DNA of 64,000 nucleotides from JASHPR01 sp963815375 (GTDB lineage Bacteria; Actinomycetota; Actinomycetes; Streptosporangiales; Streptosporangiaceae). Shown piece by piece: positions 8,968 to 18,460 of the stretch (positions are counted from its first letter, which is position 1; each line of letters starts with the position of its first letter). Where the stretch lies: contig CAWFGX010000001.1 of assembly GCA_963815375.1 (NCBI GenBank), forward strand, positions 3,037,454 through 3,101,453, written 5' to 3'. The translations under genes were made by a program, and so were the position numbers. Under the pieces are notes generated by a model. The model was not told the DNA's origin, ran no database searches, and saw only the letters and a list, made by a program, of their open reading frames with translations.

Positions 8968-9355
8968 GCCAGGTGAGAAGCTCCCGGCCCGTTCCCCGGG
9001 CGAGCTTACTGTCAGCCGACTGCGGCGCCCGGCGGCGTTGGCGCCTGGCGGCCACGTAGCGGTCGTACTGCGACATTGCCGCGGCAGAAACGGCTCTCTG
9101 CCGTAGCGATCTTTGCTGCTATCTCCTGTCGCGTCAGAGCGGCATGCCGGCATCATCGCTGTGCCACTGCCTGGCTGAGACTGCGGCCCGGGCATGTACG
9201 TGGATGCTCGATGCCGCGTCCGGGCCGGGGCATACCAAGGCGGTGTGATCGTCATCGAATTGCGCTAGGTAAAGGCGGTTCCCGCCCGCTCCCGCTGAAC
9301 CCGGCGATCTCGCCCGTGCGCTCCGGCCGGCACACTCCTCGACGTAGGCGGGTAG
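8968..9355. other. Intergenic region upstream of sufB, no gene seen
   Basis: No supported coding frame. A weaker hairpin (CGGCAG/CTGCCG arms, ten-base loop) lies near 9080-9105. Confidence 0.4.
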
Positions 9356-9393
9356 CTAGAAACTAGCAATGTATTTCTAGAATTTGTGCTAGT
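9356..9393. promoter_or_regulatory. Nested palindromes upstream of sufB
   Basis: An AT-rich island in GC-rich DNA. CTAGAAA at 9356-9362 pairs with TTTCTAG at 9374-9380, and ACTAGCA at 9362-9368 pairs with TGCTAGT at 9387-9393, so two 7-bp inverted repeats interlock. It lies 226 bases before the sufB start and is the obvious operator or promoter candidate. An iron-sulfur regulator such as SufR would fit by role, but no sufR is present in this window. Confidence 0.6.
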
Positions 9394-9618
9394 CTTTAAG
9401 CATAGAAGGCCGGGTTTCCGGGCCGGCATACCCGCAGCTGTGCGGGGCCGAGGATTTCGCTGCCTGCTCGGCATTCCCGGGCAGCGGCTCGCGACGATCG
9501 CGCACGGCGACGGGACACGCGCCACGCATGTCACCGCGCCATCGCTCGTGCACATCCGCTGTACCACGATCAGCACCGCCGCCGATGCAACGACAACCGA
9601 GTCCGGAGGCATCTTCCA

Positions 9619-11031
9619 ATGACGACAATGACGCACCCCGAGCTTGAGGGGCTGGAGCGTTACAAGTTCGGCTGGGCCGACTCGGACGTGGCGGGCGAGT
9701 CCGCGCGCCGGGGCCTGTCCGAGGACGTCGTCCGGGACATCTCGGCGCTGAAGGACGAGCCGCAGTGGATGCTCGACCTGCGGCTGAAGGGCCTCAAGCT
9801 GTTCGGCCTCAAGCCGATGCCGGCCTGGGGCGCCGACCTGTCCGGTATCGATTTCGAAAACATTAAGTACTTCGTCCGCTCCACCGAGAAGCAGGCCGCC
9901 AGCTGGGACGAACTTCCGGCCGACATCAGGACCACCTACGACAGGCTCGGCATCCCCGAGGCGGAGAAGCAGCGGCTCGTCGCCGGCGTCGCCGCGCAGT
10001 ACGAAAGCGAGGTCGTCTACCACAAGATCCGCGAGGATCTGGAGGACAAGGGCGTCATCTTCGAGGACACCGACACGGCGCTCAAGGAGCACCCGGAACT
10101 TTTCCGGGAGTACTTCGCCACGATCATCCCGGTGGGCGACAACAAGTTCGCCGCGCTGAACACCGCGGTCTGGTCTGGTGGCAGCTTCATCTACGTGCCA
10201 AAGGGTGTACACGTGGAGATCCCGCTGCAGGCCTACTTCCGGATCAACACCGAGAACATGGGCCAGTTCGAGCGGACTCTGATCATCGTGGACGAGGGCG
10301 CGAGCGTGCACTACGTCGAGGGCTGCACCGCGCCGGTCTATTCCTCGGACTCGCTGCACTCGGCCGTCGTCGAGATCATCGTGAAGAAAGATGCCCGCTG
10401 CCGGTACACCACGATCCAGAACTGGTCGAACAACGTCTACAACCTGGTCACCAAGCGGGCCGTCGCCCAGGCTGGCGCCAGCATGGAGTGGGTCGACGGG
10501 AACATCGGGTCAAAGGTCACCATGAAGTACCCGGCCGTCTACCTAATGGGGGAACACGCCAGGGGCGAGACCCTGTCCGTGGCGTTCGCCGGCACCGGCC
10601 AGCACCAGGACGCCGGCGCCAAGATGGTGCACTGCGCGCCGAACACCTCCTCCCAGATCATCTCCAAGTCCGTGGCCAGAGCCGGCGGCCGCACCTCCTA
10701 CCGCGGCCTGGTGCAGGTCCAGGAAGGCGCCGCGCACTCCAAGTCCACCGTCAAGTGCGACGCGCTGCTGATCGACACGGTCAGCCGGTCCGACACCTAT
10801 CCCTACGTCGACGTCCGCGAGGACGACGTGGAGATGGGGCACGAGGCCAGCGTCTCCAAGATCTCCGAGGACCAGCTGTTCTACCTCATGAGCCGCGGCA
10901 TGACCGAGGACGAGGCCGCAGCCACCATCGTGCGCGGCTTCGTGGAGCCGATCGCGCGTGAACTGCCGATGGAGTACGCGCTCGAGCTGAACCGGCTGAT
11001 CGAGCTGCAGATGGAGGGCGCAGTCGGCTAA
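9619..11031 (+). CDS. sufB: Fe-S cluster assembly scaffold protein SufB
   Basis: A 470-residue SufB, the scaffold subunit of the SufBCD complex that builds iron-sulfur clusters in the cytoplasm. It matches actinobacterial SufB along its whole length, including KYFVRSTEKQ near 95, the beta-helix core, and the C-terminal HEASVSKISEDQLFYLMSRG and LELNRLIELQMEGAVG stretches. No intein is present. GGAGG lies nine bases upstream of the ATG. In most actinomycetes sufB sits in a sufR-B-D-C-S-U operon; here neither flank has any suf gene, so it is an orphan and perhaps a second copy. Function without local SufC/SufD would require the partners to be encoded elsewhere. Confidence 0.96.
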   Translation: MTTMTHPELEGLERYKFGWADSDVAGESARRGLSEDVVRDISALKDEPQWMLDLRLKGLKLFGLKPMPAWGADLSGIDFENIKYFVRSTEKQAASWDELPADIRTTYDRLGIPEAEKQRLVAGVAAQYESEVVYHKIREDLEDKGVIFEDTDTALKEHPELFREYFATIIPVGDNKFAALNTAVWSGGSFIYVPKGVHVEIPLQAYFRINTENMGQFERTLIIVDEGASVHYVEGCTAPVYSSDSLHSAVVEIIVKKDARCRYTTIQNWSNNVYNLVTKRAVAQAGASMEWVDGNIGSKVTMKYPAVYLMGEHARGETLSVAFAGTGQHQDAGAKMVHCAPNTSSQIISKSVARAGGRTSYRGLVQVQEGAAHSKSTVKCDALLIDTVSRSDTYPYVDVREDDVEMGHEASVSKISEDQLFYLMSRGMTEDEAAATIVRGFVEPIARELPMEYALELNRLIELQMEGAVG

Positions 11032-11473
11032 TCACGTCCTCCAGGTGGCGTTCGAGTCCGGCGCTCCCGAGCATCAGCTCGGTCGCCTGAGCAGGCGGAA
11101 GGCCGGACCCGCAGTTCGGTCCTGGCCGAACGGCATCTCGCAGGTGCGAGCCTCATGCCGCCGGCTGGTGTCCGCTTCGTTCTACGAGTCGATTCTGGGG
11201 ACCTCAGCCAGTTCGGCCAGGCGCTTCCTAGCCTGGATGACCCGATCATGCGACTACGCGCAGCCCGGGGCGGCGCTCAACGCGGCGTGGTCGTGCGTTG
11301 GTATGAAAGGCTCGGAGGCGTGACGTGCGCCTGAGGCGACGTCATTCCCGGCACCCACCAGGTGGGCGGTCACGGCCGCCGGAAGATCCTGAAGCGGTGT
11401 CGGATCGGGGCGCTGCCGTTCGTGGAGAACGTGGAGGGTGCCCGCAGGGGGCCACCCCGGCAGAGGAGGAGAC
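11032..11473. other. Intergenic region, no gene seen
   Basis: No frame has family resemblance. It contains the leader of the YCII gene only. Confidence 0.45.
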
Positions 11474-11839
11474 ATGACCCAGTACCTCATCGCCTTCAAC
11501 GACGAGTGGGTGCCCGACCACACGGTCGAGGAGCTGCGCGACAAGTCCAAAGCTACCCGGGCGCTGGTCGCAGAGATGAAGGCTGCCGGGGTCTTCATCT
11601 TCACCGGCGGCCTGGACGATGCTGCCCCGGTGTTCAGTGTCGATGCGTCGAGCGGCACGCCGCTGTTCACCGACGGTCCGTTCATCGAGTCCAAGGAGCA
11701 CCTCGGCGGCTTCGCCGTCGTGGATGTGGCCGACGAGGAGGCGGCGCGGCTGTGGGCCGGAAAGATCGCGGCGGCCTGCGGCTGGCCGCAGGAGGTGCGA
11801 CGCTTCCTGGTCCCCATGCAACTTCCGGAGACTTCTTAA
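11474..11839 (+). CDS. YCII-related domain protein
   Basis: A 121-residue protein of the YCII/DGPF superfamily (dimeric alpha-beta barrel). The family mark is DGPFIESKEHLGGF in the middle, with MTQYLIAFNDEW as first strand. These proteins are often found with ECF sigma factors but biochemical roles are mostly unknown. I chose the ATG at 11474 because GAGGAGGA lies just upstream; the longer frame to 11438 has no ribosome site. It stands alone, converging on the GYD gene. Confidence 0.88.
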   Translation: MTQYLIAFNDEWVPDHTVEELRDKSKATRALVAEMKAAGVFIFTGGLDDAAPVFSVDASSGTPLFTDGPFIESKEHLGGFAVVDVADEEAARLWAGKIAAACGWPQEVRRFLVPMQLPETS

Positions 11840-12021
11840 CGGAGTCGGCGGGGCGTTCTGGCCGCGAGGCGGCGGCAAGGCCTCGCCCGCTCATCGGCAG
11901 CCACGACGCCGCCGGCCGGTCGCCTGCTGCCCGGCCCGCCAGGCAGCAGGCCCTGGACTTCCTGGGCGACCTGGAACAGTCCCCGGCGACGAGATTCGCG
12001 CCAGGAGGGTTGAGCGGGCGA

Positions 12022-12366
12022 TCAGGACGGGCTGTCGTGCGGCCGGCGCGCTTTCCGGCTGGTGACGATCCTGCGTTTGCGCAAAGACTCGAGCCATTCC
12101 TGCCCGCTGAGCAGTCGCGTGGTCTTGCCCGACCTGACCTCGCCCGCTGCGGCAACTGCCATCGCGACGCTGGCAGCGGTCATATCATCAGGCGCCTCAT
12201 ACACGACGACCACGTCATACTCGCCAAACGGAAAGCCCGCCACCACGATCGTGGCTCCCAGTTCCTCCAGGGCCGGCCGGATCACTTCCACCGGGTCTTG
12301 CGGCTCCTTAAGCTGACCCGCCATTGACTTGGCGGTATAGGAGGCCTGGTACATGAAGAGCGGCAT
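12022..12366 (-). CDS. GYD domain protein
   Basis: A 114-residue protein starting MPLFMYQASYTAKSMAGQL with the GYD-family pattern of a GATIVVAGFPFGEYDVVVVY core, the FGEYD standing for the family's FGxYD. GYD proteins are small ferredoxin-like-fold proteins of unknown function. The ATG at 12366 has AAGGGGA about seven bases upstream; the longer frame to 12558 is unsupported. The tail is Arg/Lys-rich. It is separated from rph by 286 bases on the far side of its start. Confidence 0.85.
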   Translation of the reverse strand: MPLFMYQASYTAKSMAGQLKEPQDPVEVIRPALEELGATIVVAGFPFGEYDVVVVYEAPDDMTAASVAMAVAAAGEVRSGKTTRLLSGQEWLESLRKRRIVTSRKARRPHDSPS

Positions 12367-12652
12367 CGAGATTCCCCTTGGGCGGGAACAGGCCAGCAGA
12401 TCAACCAGCCAGTCGCGGTAACTCGCGGCGGCTTCTGCCGACGAGTGCACGGCAACGGACTCGAAGACCACTGCGGTCCAAAGATCGTAGACCCGGCCAG
12501 TCGGGCACACCAGCCTCCCTCGCCGACCAGACTTTCTCAAACATGCCAGAGCCTTCAAATCCGGCTAGCTGTCTAGACTCCGGCCAGGCGTGGCTGGACT
12601 CCACGCGGATATTTGGCCGAAAGCTTCGGATGGGCCTTCCCGGTGTGATCGG

Positions 12653-15250
12653 TCAAGGCAGGATCTCGACGTACCCGTCGGTTCCGTGCACGCGGATCCG
12701 CTGCCCGTCCCGGATCAGCCGGGTGGCCTGCTCCACGCCCACGACGGCCGGCAAGCCGTATTCCCGGGCGATCACCGCGCCGTGGGTCATCAGGCCGCCC
12801 ACCTCCGTCACCAGGCCCGTGATCGCGACGAACAGGGGTGACCAGCTGGGATCCGTGTAGGCCGTGACCAGGATGTCGCCCGCCTCGAGATCGGCCTCCG
12901 CCATGTCGAGGATGACGCGGGCCCTGCCCTCGACGGTTCCGGCGGAAACCGGCAAGCCGATCAGGGCACCGGCCGGCACGTCGTCGCGCCGGTACGACCC
13001 GGCGATGGCCTCGCCGTCGGAGGTGAGCACCCGCGGCGGCGTGAGCGCCTGGTACGACCGGAACGCGTCCTTGCGCTGCTGGATGAGCTGGTCGTCCGAC
13101 CGGTTGGTGCGCACGACGTCGTGGAGCTCCTGGAACGTAAGGTAGAAGATGTCCTCCTTCTCGGCGAGCAGGCCGGCCTGCGCGAGGCGCTCGGCCTCCT
13201 CCAGCAGGGCCTGCTTGTAGACGAAGTAGCGGCTGACGATGCCGTACTTCGGGTACTCCCGGTAGCCGATGAAGGTCCGAACCCGGTCGATCATCCGCTT
13301 GGTCTCGCTGGCCTTGTGCTCCCCGTCCGGCAGGGCCCGCAGGTGTTCGAGCACCTCCTGCGCCTTCTTCTGCGCCTCTTGCCGTCCTTGCTGGAAGCGC
13401 CGCTTGGCGGCGCCCGGCTCGAAGTTCCTGACGTTGTCGAGGATTACGGGCACAAGCGTGGTGGGGCGTTCGCGCCAACGCGGCCTCGTGATGTCGATCT
13501 CGCCGACACAACGCATGCCGTACCGGTCGAGGAAGGCCTCGATAGCGTCGCGCGCTTCGGTTCCGCCCGCGAACTTCGGCAGCTCGTCCAGGAAACCGTC
13601 GTCCCCGACGCCCTGCAGGAACGCCACCACCTCAGGATGCGGGCGGATCACGTCCGCGACATCGAGCAGCGCCAGTCCCATCTCCGACGTGACGTTGCCG
13701 GGGGCGGACAGTGTGAGCGTGTCGGCTGCGTTCTTCTCGCCCAGCCATTCCTGCAGCTGATCGTTCAGCCACCAGGTGGCCTCCATCCCCGCCATGATCG
13801 CCTGCATGCTCAATGGATCACTGAGGATTCGCTTGTGCTCCTGGAATGCCTGCAGCAGGAAGTCGAACAGCGCTGGCCCGGTCTTCGTCCGGATGCCGCG
13901 CTGCAGGGCGGCGATCGACGCCTGGCTGCGGTCGATCAGCGCGGTGGCGATGGCCGGATCGGTCTCGATCGGGGCGGACGCGCCGCGGACTGGCGGCTCA
14001 CCGGAACCCCCATCGAGGAGCTTCGGGATGAAGTCGCCGCGGTCGAGGACGGTCTCCAGCGCGTCCCTGATCAGCGGATCGCCCCTCCCCATGACGTCCA
14101 GGAGGCCGGCGCGGCTCGCGGGCGACGCCAGGCGCCTGGTGACGTCGACGAACAGCCTCCCGCCGGCCGCGTGCATCGGCGCCATGGCCGTCAGCTGCCA
14201 CACGGAGAGCCCCAGTGGTTTCATGGGGTCGGTCATCATCTGCTGATGACCAACGGAAACGTAGACGTGGTTCTCCTCGTCGCCGGCCGCGGGAATGGGG
14301 AACAGCGTCGTGATTGGCCGGCTCTGCACGATCTGGAAGTCATCGCCGGCCAGGCACCATTCGATGTCCTGCGGGCGGCCGAAATATGCTTCGATCCGCC
14401 GCCCGAGCTGCACGAGCCGCACGACCTGCGCATCTGTCAGCGCCGGCTGCTCCTGCCGCTGCGGGTCGATCGCTACTTCCTGCGTCCCGCCAGCCGGCAG
14501 GGCGTAAACGGCACGCTGTTTGGCGGCGACCGCCTCGGTGACGATCTCGCTGTCCCGCACCTTGTAGACGTCCGGGTTCACCAGGCCGGAAACCAGGGCC
14601 TCGCCGAGGCCGAAGCTGGCGTCCACGGTGGCGACCTTCCGGCTGCCCGTGACGGGGTCGGCCGTGAACAGGATGCCGGCCGCATCCGGGAAAACCATCT
14701 GCTGCACGACCACGGCCATGTAGACCGTACGGTGGTCGATGCCGTTCCGCTGGCGGTAGGTCACGGCCCGCTCGGTGAACAGCGATGCCCAGCACCGGCT
14801 GACGTGCAGGAGGATCGCCGCCGGCCCCACGACGTTCAGGTACGTGTCCTGCTGGCCGGCGAAGGATGCCGTCGGCAGGTCCTCTGCCGTCGCGCTGGAT
14901 CGCACAGCGTAGGCGGTGTGCTCGCCGAGCGGCGCGAGCGCGCGGGTGATCGCAGCCTCGAGATCGTCAGGGATGGCGATCCCTTCGATGGTTTGGCGGA
15001 TCTCCGCGCTGAGCGTGCGGATTACCTCCCGGTCATCCGGACTCAGGCGCGACAGCTGATCAAGCCGATCGACCATCGACGGCGCTTCCGCCATGATCCG
15101 CCGGAAGGCGCCCGTCGTCACGCAAAACCCAGCCGGCACGCGGATGCCTTCGATCCGCGACAATTCCCCCAGGTGCGCGCCCTTGCCGCCAACGACCGCG
15201 ACCTGCGTCTCGTCTACCTTTTGAAGATCCAACACGTACTGCTCGATCAT
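12653..15250 (-). CDS. rph: Rifamycin-inactivating phosphotransferase
   Basis: An 865-residue PEP-synthase-like enzyme that matches rifampicin phosphotransferases in length and diagnostic stretches. Residues 1 to about 315 are the ATP-binding domain (VGGKGAHLGELSRIEG at 20-35, YAVRSSATAEDLPTASFAGQ near 115). The middle is the rifamycin-binding domain, opening with ENHVYVSVGHQQMMTDPMKP. The last 100 residues are the swivelling phosphohistidine domain, with His823 in GGLMTHGAVIAREYG. The known reaction transfers the ATP beta-phosphate to the rifamycin C21 hydroxyl. GGAGGT precedes the ATG by six bases. It is a single-gene unit. A PEP synthase is less likely, since that enzyme is shorter. Confidence 0.88.
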   Translation of the reverse strand: MIEQYVLDLQKVDETQVAVVGGKGAHLGELSRIEGIRVPAGFCVTTGAFRRIMAEAPSMVDRLDQLSRLSPDDREVIRTLSAEIRQTIEGIAIPDDLEAAITRALAPLGEHTAYAVRSSATAEDLPTASFAGQQDTYLNVVGPAAILLHVSRCWASLFTERAVTYRQRNGIDHRTVYMAVVVQQMVFPDAAGILFTADPVTGSRKVATVDASFGLGEALVSGLVNPDVYKVRDSEIVTEAVAAKQRAVYALPAGGTQEVAIDPQRQEQPALTDAQVVRLVQLGRRIEAYFGRPQDIEWCLAGDDFQIVQSRPITTLFPIPAAGDEENHVYVSVGHQQMMTDPMKPLGLSVWQLTAMAPMHAAGGRLFVDVTRRLASPASRAGLLDVMGRGDPLIRDALETVLDRGDFIPKLLDGGSGEPPVRGASAPIETDPAIATALIDRSQASIAALQRGIRTKTGPALFDFLLQAFQEHKRILSDPLSMQAIMAGMEATWWLNDQLQEWLGEKNAADTLTLSAPGNVTSEMGLALLDVADVIRPHPEVVAFLQGVGDDGFLDELPKFAGGTEARDAIEAFLDRYGMRCVGEIDITRPRWRERPTTLVPVILDNVRNFEPGAAKRRFQQGRQEAQKKAQEVLEHLRALPDGEHKASETKRMIDRVRTFIGYREYPKYGIVSRYFVYKQALLEEAERLAQAGLLAEKEDIFYLTFQELHDVVRTNRSDDQLIQQRKDAFRSYQALTPPRVLTSDGEAIAGSYRRDDVPAGALIGLPVSAGTVEGRARVILDMAEADLEAGDILVTAYTDPSWSPLFVAITGLVTEVGGLMTHGAVIAREYGLPAVVGVEQATRLIRDGQRIRVHGTDGYVEILP

Positions 15251-15857
15251 CGCGATACCTCCGAGGCAGCCGTGCTCCGTCGCCCTGCACCGGCCGATCG
15301 AATCACCGGCGCCTCACGCTCGTCGACCCCTTGCTGGGCACGTTCGCGTCTCTGGTTGCCTTCCCTCCGACGAGTCGGTCGGCCGCAAACGATCGGCGAG
15401 GCGATGGGCCGGCCCGGCGTGCGATCGGCCGCCCCGCATGGCCGCGGCGGCGTCGGACACGACATCCACGCCGCCACCGTAGCGCCGAATCCGACAGTCA
15501 TGACAAGACGACAGACGGGCACTCACGGGTACTCGGCCGAGCATCACGCAGTGCTACCGCGCTTTGGGCAGGCAAGGTCCAAGGCGGTCGGCTGACCTGG
15601 GCCCGTATTGGGTGGCTCAAGCCGACCTGATGGGCCCGGCTGAGGCGTCCGTTATTCATCTAGCGCCAACGCCCGAACATGCGCGGGCCGGAGGCATTCG
15701 GCTCGATCACTAAACCCGCAGCCCGGAAGAGCACCGTTTATTTTCCAATTTGTTCGTCTACACCAGTTTTTGGCTATAGCGCATTGCTGTACCGTATTTG
15801 TCACCGATGTGTCACATGGTGATTAGTGCTCGGTGCGGTCGGCCGGATGGGGTTGGC
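15251..15857. other. Intergenic region upstream of rph and the STAND locus
   Basis: No supported gene. The part near 15730-15800 is AT-rich and probably holds the promoter of the STAND pair. I looked for the rifamycin-associated element (a GC-rich inverted repeat with GGGGCTTGC arms) upstream of rph and did not see it. Confidence 0.5.
15801..15822. promoter_or_regulatory. Nested palindrome before STAND locus
   Basis: TCACC (15801-15805) pairs with GGTGA (15818-15822), and inside it ATGTG (15807-15811) pairs with CACAT (15813-15817). One extra G breaks the symmetry. It lies 36 bases upstream of the chosen GTG start at 15858, placed like an operator or leader hairpin. Confidence 0.5.
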
Positions 15858-16295
15858 GTGGTGGATGTAGCTGTCGCCTCGGAGCTCGTGGCGGGGTTGC
15901 TCGCCGCCGGCGGGGCCAAGGAGCTCGGGCAGGCTGCCGGCGGCGGCCTGGTAGCGGGGATCATCGGCCGGGTGCGGAAGGTGTTCGGGTCCGACGCCCG
16001 GGCGGTGGACGCGCTGGAGCAGGCCCGGCAGGCGGGAACGGACGTGGCTGTACAGGAGCTGGCTTCGGCGCTGGTCTGGTATGCGCGGCGGGACCAGGCG
16101 TTCGCGGAGGAACTGGCCGCCTGGGCGGAGCAGGCTGGTACGGGCCGTGTGACGCAGAACGTCGCCGCGGATCATTCGGTGGCTGCGGCGGGGGATGTGA
16201 CCATTGCGGCGTCCGGCAGCGGCGTCGCTGCCGGGGTGATCCACGGGAATGTGGCGCCGCCGGACCCTACCGGGCCGGGTCCGGCCTGGCAGTAG
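15858..16295 (+). CDS. Small partner protein of NB-ARC/TPR ATPase
   Basis: A 145-residue protein starting VVDVAVASELVAGLLAAGG with a Gly/Ala-rich N-terminal helix pair, a helical middle and a tail of GDVTIAASGSGVAAGVIHG, resembling the QGRDF-type beta tail that often precedes NB-ARC/TPR genes. In actinomycetes this segment is found either as a separate upstream gene or as the N-terminus of the STAND protein. I chose the GTG at 15858, with GGGG five bases upstream; an ATG at 15798 would put the start inside a palindrome. The stop is 36 bases before the next start. The biochemical role is unknown. Confidence 0.65.
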   Translation: MVDVAVASELVAGLLAAGGAKELGQAAGGGLVAGIIGRVRKVFGSDARAVDALEQARQAGTDVAVQELASALVWYARRDQAFAEELAAWAEQAGTGRVTQNVAADHSVAAAGDVTIAASGSGVAAGVIHGNVAPPDPTGPGPAWQ

Positions 16296-16330
16296 CTGGA
16301 CCCGCGAGCTGGGAGCTGGCTGCTGGGTCG

Positions 16331-17890
16331 GTGGCTGCCGATCGGGGCGGCACGGCTATTGGCAGGCTCGAGTACCAGCGGCGGCCGGAGCCGGACAGCA
16401 TGCCGGTGCGGCTGGCGCCGCGGCCGATGTTCCTGGCGGGCCGTGAGGAGCTGCTCGCGGAGCTAGACGCCCGCCTGGCCGGAGAGCCGGGGCCGCGGCT
16501 GGCTGTGCTGTGCGGTCTTGGCGGTGCAGGCAAGACCAGCGTGGCGGCCGAGTACGCGCACCGGCACCTGGCCGAGGTGGCAGTGTGCTGGCAGTTCCCG
16601 GCCGAGGACCTGGCGGTGCTGGCGGCTGAGTTCGGTGTGCTGGCCGCCCAGCTGGGTGTCCGGGATGTGGCGGATCTGCGGGATCCGGTTGCGTCGGTGC
16701 ATGGGGTGCTGGCCCGCCAGCAGGCCGGGTGGCTGGTGGTGTTCGACAACGCGTCTGACTGGGCGGCGGTGGAGTCGTTCCTGCCGACCGCCGGGCCCGG
16801 GCGGGTGCTGATCACCACCCAGAACCAGCACTGGCCGCCGGGCCAGGCCATGGACGTCCCGGTGCTTGACCTAGAGGTCGCTGCCGGTTACCTGGTGAAC
16901 CGGACCGGTGACGCAGACCGCGCGGCGGCCTGCGAGCTTGCTGCTGAGCTGGGCGGGCTACCGCTGGCCCTGGAGCAGGCTGCCGCTTACCTGCAGGCCA
17001 CCGGGACCAGCCTGGCCGGGTACCTGCTGTTGTTCCGGTCCCGGCAGGCTGACCTGCTAGCCCGCCGCCAGGCATCTGGGCACTCGGCGGATGTGGCCGC
17101 AACCCTGGGACTGGCGTGGTCTCGGCTAGCTGGCGAGGCCCCGGCTGCGGCCGGGCTGATGCGGCTGCTGGCGTTCCTGGCTCCCGAACCGGTCCCCCTC
17201 ACCTTGCTGCTGACCAGCGAGCAGGTTTGCCGTCCGCCCGGCCCCGCGGTGGCCTCCGTCATCCGGCCGTTGCTGGGGGATCCGGTCGCGGCGGCGGATG
17301 CGATCATCGCGCTGCGCCGCTATTCGCTGATCACGCCGGCCGGGGATGGCCTGGTGCTGGTGCATCGCCTGGTGCAGGCCATGACACGCGCCCAGCTCAC
17401 CGCAGACGAGATCGGCCAGTGGGAACACGCCGCCACCAACCTGATCGAAACTGCGATCCCCGCCGACCCGCAGCTGCCCGCGGCATGGCCGGCCTACACG
17501 GCGCTGCTGCCGCACGCCCGGGCCGTTCTGAACCTGACCAGCGGTGGCATGCTGCGGATCGCACTGTACCTGGGCTACAGCGGCAGTTACCCGGCCGCCA
17601 GGGACCAGTTCCGGCAGATCACCGACGCGTACACCGAGGATGATGCTTACGGGCCGGAGCACTCCGACACACTAGGCGCCCGTCATGAGCTCGCCTTGTG
17701 GACCGGGAAGGCAGGGGATAAGGCCGGGGCCCGGGACCAGCTCGCCGCCCTGCTGCCCATCCGCGCGCGGATCCAGGGCCCCGACCACCCGCACACCCTG
17801 GCCACCCGCCGTGGCCTCGCCGACTGGACGGGGGAAGCGGGGGATGCGGCCGGGGCGCGGGATCAGTTCGCGGCCCTGCTGCCTACTTAG
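16331..17890 (+). CDS. NB-ARC STAND ATPase with TPRs, truncated by amber codon
   Basis: A STAND-class signalling ATPase. From the GTG at 16331 the P-loop GLGGAGKT is at about residues 62-69, the Walker B strand in GWLVVFDNASDW, the RNBS-B like strand in RVLITTQN, and a GLPLA motif in LGGLPLALEQAA. TPRs begin near residue 440. The frame stops at TAG 17888-17890 in the second full TPR, after 519 residues, yet the same frame remains coding to 18553. The equivalent codon four repeats later is CAA (Gln), so a CAG-to-TAG change is the simplest explanation. The product would keep the ATPase but lose most sensors. The start is uncertain; ATG at 16400 is possible. Confidence 0.8.
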   Translation: MAADRGGTAIGRLEYQRRPEPDSMPVRLAPRPMFLAGREELLAELDARLAGEPGPRLAVLCGLGGAGKTSVAAEYAHRHLAEVAVCWQFPAEDLAVLAAEFGVLAAQLGVRDVADLRDPVASVHGVLARQQAGWLVVFDNASDWAAVESFLPTAGPGRVLITTQNQHWPPGQAMDVPVLDLEVAAGYLVNRTGDADRAAACELAAELGGLPLALEQAAAYLQATGTSLAGYLLLFRSRQADLLARRQASGHSADVAATLGLAWSRLAGEAPAAAGLMRLLAFLAPEPVPLTLLLTSEQVCRPPGPAVASVIRPLLGDPVAAADAIIALRRYSLITPAGDGLVLVHRLVQAMTRAQLTADEIGQWEHAATNLIETAIPADPQLPAAWPAYTALLPHARAVLNLTSGGMLRIALYLGYSGSYPAARDQFRQITDAYTEDDAYGPEHSDTLGARHELALWTGKAGDKAGARDQLAALLPIRARIQGPDHPHTLATRRGLADWTGEAGDAAGARDQFAALLPT

Positions 17891-18460
17891 GAGCGGGTAC
17901 TTGGCCCCGACCACCCGGAGACTCTGGACGCACGCCATAACCTCGCCCGCTGGACCGGGGAGGCAGGGGATCCGGCCGGGGCCCGCGACCAGCTCGCCGC
18001 CCTGCAGCCCGCGCGCGAGCGTGTCGAGGGCCCCGACCACCCGTACACGCTTACCGCCCGTCATGGACTGGCCTACTGGACCGGGGAGGCAGGGGATGCG
18101 CCCGGGGCCCGCGACCAGTTCGCGGCGCTGCTGCCCGCGCGCGAGCGTGTCCAGGGCCCCGACCACCCGCACACTCTGGTCACTCGCAATGAACTGGCCT
18201 GCTGGACCGGGCTGGCGGGGGATCCGCCGGGTGCCCGCGACCAGCTCGCCGCCTTGCTGCCTACTCAAGAGCGGGTACTTGGCCTTGACCACCCGGAGAC
18301 GCTGGACGTCCGCCATAGCCTCGCCCGCTGGACCGGGGAGGCAGGGGATCCGGCCGGGGCCCGCGACCAGTACGCCCTGCTGGTACCCATCATGGAGCGG
18401 GTCCTGGGTCCCGACCACCCCGAGACGCTTGACGCCCGCCATGAACTCGCCTACTGGTCA
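17651..18460 (+). repeat. Tandem 126-bp TPR-coding repeats
   Basis: Units begin at 17651, 17777, 17903, 18029, 18155, 18281 and 18407 (the last partial), each 126 bases and encoding 42 residues. The spacing is exact through the stop codon. Such near-identical DNA repeats recombine easily, so unit number may vary between strains. Confidence 0.85.

Noticed and set aside
13121..15595. An 824-codon plus-strand frame antisense to rph
   Set aside because: It lies opposite a clear rifamycin phosphotransferase and has no recognisable domain; long antisense frames are expected in GC-rich DNA.
15251..15800. Rifamycin-associated element upstream of rph
   Set aside because: Looked for on both strands; no GGGGCTTGC-type inverted repeat was found.
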